Positions 32,336 through 37,501 of a DNA stretch of 37,501 nucleotides are shown here, one piece after another; the first letter of the stretch is position 1; each line of letters starts with the position of its first letter. Both the position numbers and the translations under genes were made by a program. The notes beneath the pieces are model-generated. The model saw nothing but the letters and a program-made list of their open reading frames with translations, was not told the DNA's origin and did not search any database. This DNA is from an uncultured Lachnospiraceae bacterium (lineage in GTDB: Bacteria; Bacillota; Clostridia; Lachnospirales; Lachnospiraceae): positions 1 to 37,501 of the forward strand of contig CAKRRJ010000014.1 of NCBI GenBank assembly GCA_934394615.1. Direction: 5' to 3'.

Positions 32336-33643
32336 TCAGCCAAACATTCCAAAAACAACTCCCGAGATTGCCAGGATAATAGCACCGCCGATTCTGGAGG
32401 AAATCGACGCATAGGTCATAAGATCCATCCGGTTTCCGGCCGCAAGAATCAGCATATCTCCGCTGCCGCCCATGTTGGCCATGCATAAACCGCCTGTCAC
32501 TGCTGCGTCAATCGGGTAAAATCCTACCAGATAACCAACCAGGGCACTTCCGATAATACAGCCGACAATGATGGCAACAGAAATTACAAGGGTCCGCACG
32601 GATAAAGCATCTACAAAACTCTGGAAATCCAGAAGGGAAATTGCCATACCCGCAAATACAGCCGGAGTCAGCCAGACTTTCATAACATCATATACCTTGC
32701 AGATTCCTTTTCTTAATTTGGCAGATAAAACTCCGCTGATATTTAAAACAACCGCAATAACGACCAGGTACGCATACTGATGAATGGAGACACCAAAAAT
32801 TTTCGGAAGGAACCATTTGGAAAACAGGCCTGCCAGCACCCAGCAGCCAGCCATGATCATCATTCCATTTCCCATATCTTCCAGTCCATAAGATACCTGC
32901 TCTGTGTTTTCTGCTTTCCCATCCTCATTCTTTTTACGTAATAACTGGCTTCCATCGCCGGTTAAAGCAGGGAATTTCCTGCCAAGAAGATCCAGTCCTA
33001 CCGCAAAGAATATGCAGAGAATATTTGCAACCATCAAAGCTGACATGGCAATGCCATAGTATACATCTTTGTCTTTTCCCGTAACCTCTTCATAAATACT
33101 GCTCATTGGAAGCGCTCCTGCAGCACTGCCGCCTCCCATAATAGGCATTACATAGGTCATCAGAATATCTCCAATGCTCAAATGAAATACCAGCATTCCG
33201 ACAACTCCGGCTACGACCGCAGCGCCCACTAAACCACCCAGAATACATGGAAGGTATCCTGCCAGAGAGCGCAGTAAAACTTTTCGGTCAATTGCCATCA
33301 CTGCGCTTACGATCAGCAGCGTCAGGAAAAATGCCTGAAAATTAATGCCTGACATCCAGTTATTGGCAGCTTCCACATAAGCCTCCGGTATCAGATTTGC
33401 CCATGTCGCAAATGATCCCAGCAGCAACAGCAGCAATGGGCCTCCGCCCAGATAATCCTTTACGATCGGAAGCTGATTGCCAATTCCCATGATAATAGCA
33501 CCAAATACTGTAAGCCAGAATATGGTAGAGCCAAAATCTGTGCCCATTTTCCCTGAATACATTCCCAATACAGTGATTCCTGCCAATATCACCCATGTAA
33601 GCAACGGCAGTCCCATCCATTCATACTTTTTCCCTGCATCCAT
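32336..33643 (-). CDS. 2-hydroxycarboxylate transporter family protein (CitS/CCS-like)
   Basis: This 435-residue polytopic membrane protein matches the 2-HCT family. The two glycine-rich loops typical of these Na+ symporters are visible as MGGGSAAGALPMS and MANMGGSGDMLILAAGNRM, each beside membrane segments in the two halves. The family imports citrate, malate or related 2-hydroxy acids. It is the first gene of the operon with the enolase-superfamily dehydratase and is divergent from a LysR gene. The ATG follows AAGGAGAAAG. The ligand is probably the dehydratase substrate or a related acid. Confidence 0.9.
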   Translation of the reverse strand: MDAGKKYEWMGLPLLTWVILAGITVLGMYSGKMGTDFGSTIFWLTVFGAIIMGIGNQLPIVKDYLGGGPLLLLLLGSFATWANLIPEAYVEAANNWMSGINFQAFFLTLLIVSAVMAIDRKVLLRSLAGYLPCILGGLVGAAVVAGVVGMLVFHLSIGDILMTYVMPIMGGGSAAGALPMSSIYEEVTGKDKDVYYGIAMSALMVANILCIFFAVGLDLLGRKFPALTGDGSQLLRKKNEDGKAENTEQVSYGLEDMGNGMMIMAGCWVLAGLFSKWFLPKIFGVSIHQYAYLVVIAVVLNISGVLSAKLRKGICKVYDVMKVWLTPAVFAGMAISLLDFQSFVDALSVRTLVISVAIIVGCIIGSALVGYLVGFYPIDAAVTGGLCMANMGGSGDMLILAAGNRMDLMTYASISSRIGGAIILAISGVVFGMFG

Positions 33644-33708
33644 AATAACTTTCTCCTTATGTTTTTTCTTTTTTTCTCAAACATTTGTCGACTAATATTG
33701 AGATTTTT

Positions 33709-33753
33709 ATATGATTTTTTGTATTCATTGACTTTAAAACAAAAATATCATAT
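33709..33753. promoter_or_regulatory. AT-rich inverted repeat between the divergent transporter and LysR genes
   Basis: ATATGATTTTTTG (33709-33721) and CAAAAATATCATAT (33740-33753) form an inverted repeat with one base of difference. It lies in the 209-base intergenic space and is a candidate LysR binding region. Confidence 0.5.
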
Positions 33754-33852
33754 GATTTATAGCATCATTATAGTGTTTTTATTGTGATTTTGTCCAATAT
33801 ATCCTCGCAAATATTTTCATAATCATTTGTTTATAGTTTACGGAGGTAAGTT

Positions 33853-34782
33853 ATGTCTTTTGATAAGCTCGATTATGTGATTGCTGTTGCCCAGGAACAG
33901 AATCTGACCAAAGCAGCTTCCCGGTTATATATATCCCAGCCAGCTTTGACAAGCGCACTGAATAAATTAGAAACCGAACTTGGCGTAAAACTGTTTGACC
34001 GAAAACATTCACCAATCCAGTTAACGCCTGCCGGCAATCTCTATATTCAGGAAATGAACCGGATTCGCCAGCTGCAGATCAATATGCAGAACCAGCTATC
34101 CGCCTTATCCAAGCCGCGCTTTTGTTTAAGCATCGGAAGCGGGCGCGGCCATTACTGGCTTCCCATACTGCTGCCTGCATTTGCGCGCCTTCATCCGGAA
34201 GTGCAGATTTCCATCACCAGCAGTTCCCTTACGCCCCATGAAAAAAATATGGATAAGCTCTCCGCGACCCTGACCATTGGCACATTCAGTCTTTCGAATC
34301 CGCATATTCAAAGCGAATTTCTGATACAGGAAACTTTGTTATATGTAATTCCGCAATCACTGGGACTCATTTCACCCGAACAATATAAAGGATGTTCCAT
34401 CGACCATCCCTGTCTCATAAATCCGTCCGTATTAGATGGCGCGCCCTTTGTCTGCGGAGAAAATATCAATAATTACACGTACTTTTTAGAGCGGGAAATG
34501 AATCGTTATCAGTTCCGCTACGGAAGCTTAATGACCTACGGCACCCCGCAGGCGGCTCTGCTCCTTGCCAGCAATGGCATGGGAATCACCTTTATTTCCA
34601 GGGATATCTGCCAATGGGAACAGATTGAATCGCGGTATCCGGTTTACTTCTGCACACTGGATTCAACTGCTCCGGTACAAAACATTCATGCTTTCTACGT
34701 TGAAAATCCATCCAGCGAGAAGCTGGTTCAGGATGCGCTTCATTTGATCCGCCATCAGGTCATTCCACAGCTGTATGCCTGA
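33853..34782 (+). CDS. LysR-family transcriptional regulator
   Basis: This is a 309-residue LysR protein. The winged helix occupies residues 1-60 (LTKAASRLYISQPALTSALN), followed by the linker helix and a type 2 periplasmic-binding effector domain. GGAGGTAAG precedes the start. It is divergent from the 2-hydroxycarboxylate transporter/dehydratase operon and probably activates it when the acid is present. It is related to the LysR at 273-1199 only at family level. Confidence 0.93.
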   Translation: MSFDKLDYVIAVAQEQNLTKAASRLYISQPALTSALNKLETELGVKLFDRKHSPIQLTPAGNLYIQEMNRIRQLQINMQNQLSALSKPRFCLSIGSGRGHYWLPILLPAFARLHPEVQISITSSSLTPHEKNMDKLSATLTIGTFSLSNPHIQSEFLIQETLLYVIPQSLGLISPEQYKGCSIDHPCLINPSVLDGAPFVCGENINNYTYFLEREMNRYQFRYGSLMTYGTPQAALLLASNGMGITFISRDICQWEQIESRYPVYFCTLDSTAPVQNIHAFYVENPSSEKLVQDALHLIRHQVIPQLYA

Positions 34783-34827
34783 TTTTTCATTTCCATTGCC
34801 GCCTCGATGTATCTGGCAACAAAAAAT

Positions 34828-34864
34828 CCCCGCTTTCTGCATATACTACTATCAGAAAGCGGGG
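34828..34864 (-). terminator. Strong hairpin downstream of the LysR gene, U-tail on the minus strand
   Basis: CCCCGCTTTCTG and CAGAAAGCGGGG form a perfect 12-bp stem with a 13-base loop. The T-run (ATTTTTTG) follows on the minus strand, not on the plus strand of the LysR gene. Nothing convincing is coded upstream on the minus strand, so it may end an unrecognised minus transcript or act as a backstop. Confidence 0.6.
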
Positions 34865-35074
34865 TGATGCATGATGCTGGCATGGTTCTTCTATTTGATG
34901 GATGCCATAAAAAAGCTGCTGTAACATTGCATTTTTTCATTCCCAGAGCTATAATAAAACCGCTGCACCGGTTCCGGGAGGAATGCGCCCCGCGCGTATC
35001 GCCAGTGTCTAGGCTCACCTTTCAGAATATCCCGTAGAACACTCGGCGGCCGGGCGCGGCTTTCAAAATAATAA

Positions 35075-35141
35075 AAATTTAAGAATATTCACGAAAGGTC
35101 CGAAGCAGGCCGGAATTACCGGCTTCGGACCTTTATTAGTT
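35075..35141. repeat. Short hairpin repeat element (simple copy)
   Basis: AAGGTCCGAAG and CTTCGGACCTT form the stem around an inner GCCGG/CCGGC pair. The flanks TTAAGAATATTCACGA and TTATTAGTT match the ends of the element at 17145-17362. The stop codon of the MATE gene (35136-35138) lies inside the element. It probably works as a 3' hairpin or terminator. Confidence 0.7.
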
Positions 35142-36476
35142 CCGTCTTATAATTGCTATTTCAATGACCTTCCGGTAAAACAGAATCGTCAGCGCTGTCG
35201 CCGCAAACCATCCAAATGGCCACGCCATCCAGATTCCGGTGCTTCCAAACTTTGGCGTCAGCAGCAGCGCGAACCCGATGCGTAAAATCAGGTCTGGAAT
35301 CGTAGCAGCCACAAAGTACGCCATAGCTCCGGATCCGCGGATGATTCCATCTGTCATCAGTTTCACGGAAATCATAAAATACCACGGTGATACAATCCTC
35401 AAAAATGCCATTCCGGCATGGATCGCGTCTGCGCTCTCTGCATTCAAAAACAATCCCATCATACTTCGGCTGAAAATGAAATATAACACTACAAACGGAA
35501 CTGCTGCAAATTCCGCAAGCTTCACACCGGTCTTAAATCCCATCGGCAGTCTTGCCGGTTTTCCGGCTCCCAGATTCTGGGCCGTGTAGCTGGAAAGGCA
35601 GGAGCCAAGCGTCATGAAGGTGTTGATGGCAAAGGTATTTAACTTGATGGCTCCGGAGTACCCGGCTACCACCGCGGAACCGTAGCGGTTCACAATTTCC
35701 TGCACGAACAGGTTTCCCACGCTCAGAACACTCTGCTGCATAATGCTCGGCACAGCAATGGCAATAATCTGCCAGAACAAAATCCGGTCAAACAGCAGCT
35801 GCTGTTCCAGCTCTCTGGTGTAAGCCGCAAGCCTGCGCCACAGTGTCAAAAGCGCCAGCACCGCCGATACTCCCTGAGCCAGGAATGTCGCCCAGGCCAC
35901 ACCGGCCACGCCCCACTGGAACTGTGCCACAAACAGATAATCCAGAAAAATATTTCCCAGTGAGGAGACGATCAGAAAATACAGAGGCGTTTTGGAATCT
36001 CCAAGAGCTGTAAAAATGCCAGTGCACACATTATAAAACAGCAGAAAGCTCAGGCCGTACACATAAATCTTTAAGTACAAAATGCCCTCTTCCATAATGT
36101 CTTTCGGAGTATGAATCCAGCGCATCATGGCTCCGCTGCAGAAATATCCAAATACACTTAGCACCCCGCTCAGCACAAACACCGAAACAAAGGCGGTGGA
36201 TACCGCGCGTCGAAGTCCCGCCTTATCTCCAGCTCCGAACAGCCGGGAAATCACCACGGAAGCCCCCAGGTTCATTCCTACAGCAAAGGCCATGTAAATA
36301 ATAGTAATAGGGTAGGATGCTCCCACTGCCGCCAACGCCGATTCCCCAGCGAACTTTCCGGCAATCATGCTGTCCGCGATATTGTAAAACTGCTGGAACA
36401 TCACACTGATCATCATCGGCAGCAAAAAACGCCACAGGATTCGGTCCGGATGTTCCTTTGTCAGATCTGTTATCAT
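35136..36476 (-). CDS. MATE-family efflux transporter
   Basis: This 446-residue membrane protein has about twelve hydrophobic segments and MATE/NorM landmarks: WRFLLPMMISVMFQQFYNIA, then DSMIAGKFAGESALAAVGAS, SRLFGAGDKAGLRRAV near residue 85, and the second-half counterpart YGSAVVAGYSGAIKLNTFAI. It would extrude cationic compounds by Na+ or H+ exchange. GGGGGAG precedes the ATG. It is distinct from the MATE protein at 12792-14141 and has no adjacent MerR gene. Its stop codon lies within the repeat element. Confidence 0.92.
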   Translation of the reverse strand: MITDLTKEHPDRILWRFLLPMMISVMFQQFYNIADSMIAGKFAGESALAAVGASYPITIIYMAFAVGMNLGASVVISRLFGAGDKAGLRRAVSTAFVSVFVLSGVLSVFGYFCSGAMMRWIHTPKDIMEEGILYLKIYVYGLSFLLFYNVCTGIFTALGDSKTPLYFLIVSSLGNIFLDYLFVAQFQWGVAGVAWATFLAQGVSAVLALLTLWRRLAAYTRELEQQLLFDRILFWQIIAIAVPSIMQQSVLSVGNLFVQEIVNRYGSAVVAGYSGAIKLNTFAINTFMTLGSCLSSYTAQNLGAGKPARLPMGFKTGVKLAEFAAVPFVVLYFIFSRSMMGLFLNAESADAIHAGMAFLRIVSPWYFMISVKLMTDGIIRGSGAMAYFVAATIPDLILRIGFALLLTPKFGSTGIWMAWPFGWFAATALTILFYRKVIEIAIIRRN

Positions 36477-36568
36477 ACTGCTCCCCCATCATTTGTAAAT
36501 ATAGTTCTTCTATTTTAGCACTCACTTCCTGTTCCCGCAAGGGAAGGCCGATTTCCATAAAACACAAA

Positions 36569-36609
36569 AATCCACGGAATGCAGGATTGTGAACTGCTTT
36601 CCATGGATT
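36569..36609 (-). terminator. Terminator downstream of the SLC13 relic
   Basis: On the minus strand AATCCATGGAAAGCAG pairs with CTGCATTCCGTGGATT with two mismatches, followed by TTTGTGTTTT. It lies between the relic and the MATE gene. Confidence 0.65.
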
Positions 36610-36661
36610 CTTTATAGAACTGTTTGTGTTTGATTCTCCGAAAAATCTTCTCTCTTTATAT

Positions 36662-37295
36662 TTAGTAAAACGGAAACATCACCGGAAGCAAAAAAATGCT
36701 CATGACCGCAATCACAATTGCAGCAGAGTTCCGCATTTCAGGTAATCTTTGATGGTATAGCCGCCCGGCTCCATGATCATGATCTGGCACGGTGCTGCCA
36801 TCGGCGTCATGATGGATACGCAGCTTGCGATCAGTACACCCATAACCGCTGCCCTCGGATCCACCCCGATCTTCACACAGGCTGATGCCACCAGCGGAAT
36901 GAAAATCGTATAGGTTGCCAGGTTGGACATGATCTGAGTCAGGATAAACGGAATGATGTAAAATACCGCCATGATCAGATACGGGTTTGTGGTGTTTCCC
37001 AGTAACCGAATCATCCAGTCTGCCACCACATCCCCGGCACCGGTAATACGGATCGCGTCAGAGAGAGCCAGCACGCCCGCGAACAGAAATACCGTCGGCT
37101 GATGGATGGAAGCCAGAGCTTCCTGCTCGCTCAGCACTCCAGTCAGCACCAGAACTGCCGCGCCAACACAGGCGGATAAATACATCGGGATACCAATCAC
37201 ATTTTCAAACAGCATGGCACCGATGGTAAGCACGATCACCGCAATAGCCAGCTTTTCCTTTGCGGGGCCCAGCCTTACTGCTGGTATCCTGCTCT
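36662..37295 (-). pseudogene. C-terminal relic of an SLC13/DASS-family anion transporter
   Basis: The minus strand encodes the second half of an SLC13-type transporter: GVLSEQEALASIHQPTVFLF, then SNLATYTIFIPLVASACVKI and SIMTPMAAPCQIMIMEPGGY. The frame ends at a stop (36712), but the expected last helix, SAAIVIAVMSIFLLPVMFPF, continues in another frame to 36662. A single-base indel near 36720 therefore breaks the gene. The N-terminal half is absent: the reading begins directly after a LysR fragment. A functional product is unlikely. Confidence 0.75.
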
Positions 37296-37411
37296 TCCAG
37301 GGTGATGACATATTTGCTCAGCGCGGACGGAGTGATAAAGAGATTCTCTGCCGCCCGGGTAATGCCGCCGCACCGGGCCACCTCAAGGATATATTCTACA
37401 TTCCGGTCCAT
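37290..37411 (-). pseudogene. LysR-family regulator, N-terminal fragment fused to the SLC13 relic
   Basis: GGAGG and ATG at 37411 start a LysR helix-turn-helix (MDRNVEYILEVARCGG, then AAENLFITPSALSKYVITLE). It breaks off after about 40 residues and the sequence passes into the SLC13 relic in another frame. One internal deletion would remove the LysR C-terminus and the transporter N-terminus together. Confidence 0.7.
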
Positions 37412-37425
37412 ATACTCCTCCATTC

Positions 37426-37501
37426 TCACAGATATCTTCCCGTCACACTCTCCGCGCACTGCCGCACCTGTTCCGGCGTGCCGCTCACCACGATGCGGCC
37501 A
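37426..37501 (-). CDS. uvrA: Probable UvrA C-terminus (partial)
   Basis: The right edge encodes the last 24 residues of a minus-strand gene, GRIVVSGTPEQVRQCAESVT then GRYL and stop. The GTPEQV...S-x-TGRYL ending is typical of the C-terminus of excinuclease subunit A, the damage-recognition ATPase of nucleotide excision repair. Because the rest is outside the window, another ABC-type ATPase is possible. The LysR fragment starts 14 bases downstream. Confidence 0.65.
   Translation of the reverse strand, partial: GRIVVSGTPEQVRQCAESVTGRYL

Noticed and set aside
32336..33643. Reading the transporter as a glutamate/dicarboxylate DAACS protein
   Set aside because: The MGGGSAAGALPMS and MANMGGSGDM loops fit the 2-hydroxycarboxylate transporter family; the DAACS motifs are in the relic at 23020-23377 instead.
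34755..35018. 87-codon minus-strand open frame downstream of the LysR gene
   Set aside because: It runs across the terminator hairpin and shows no ribosome site or family resemblance. A non-coding transcript is more plausible than this protein.

Overview
The window looks like a chromosomal segment of a gut-type Firmicute, most likely a Lachnospiraceae or related Clostridia. The signs are strong Shine-Dalgarno sites, consensus sigma-A promoters, U-tailed intrinsic terminators, choline-binding-like surface repeats, and MATE, DUF1533, YczE and YcxB families typical of that group. No rRNA, tRNA, CRISPR array, transposase or phage gene is visible.

Layout. (1) 1-3048: the start of an acyl-CoA ligase, then a LysR regulator divergent from an AtuA-family/DUF4387 pair. 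(2) 3070-3239: a long unexplained hairpin. (3) 3307-7454: a GNAT acetyltransferase and a btuF-btuC-btuD-like uptake operon under a cobalamin riboswitch. (4) 7530-12655: a 1668-residue surface protein with cell-wall repeats, DUF1533/hemoglobin-interacting-like repeats and a very acidic tail. (5) 12711-15008: a MATE pump and a MerR regulator behind a 19-bp-spacer promoter. (6) 15037-21374: an alpha/beta hydrolase, adenosine deaminase, a cytidylate-kinase-like protein, a polar amino acid ABC transporter and a class I glutamine-amidotransferase-like hydrolase, all on the minus strand. (7) 21509-25879: YcxB-like and YczE-like membrane proteins, a decayed DAACS symporter, pdxST, and a decayed GGDEF/EAL gene. 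(8) 26028-28184: a divergent locus with a tiny wall-binding protein on one side and ApbE plus a NusG-II protein on the other. (9) 28218-30995: threonine aldolase and an AAA/PD-(D/E)XK protein. (10) 31112-34782: an enolase-superfamily dehydratase and 2-hydroxycarboxylate transporter divergent from a LysR regulator. (11) 35075-37501: a second MATE pump, a deletion-fused LysR/SLC13 relic, and the last codons of a probable uvrA.

The most notable signal is a shared palindrome, TTAG-N6-CTAA, placed on the promoters of the giant surface protein, the small wall-binding protein and the ApbE/NusG-II operon. The spacing resembles DtxR/IdeR-type metal-repressor operators. ApbE covalently attaches FMN to exported proteins, and the giant protein carries one flavinylation-like motif (VDALSSATSS) beside a Gly/Ser linker, plus repeats resembling hemoglobin-interacting domains. 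I infer a metal-regulated, possibly flavinylated surface system for heme or iron acquisition, or extracellular electron transfer. It is not proven.

Other points are two leaders in which an intrinsic terminator sits just after a consensus promoter (GNAT and C26 hydrolase), a hairpin repeat with a simple and an expanded copy, and a MerR-type promoter ahead of the MATE-MerR pair.
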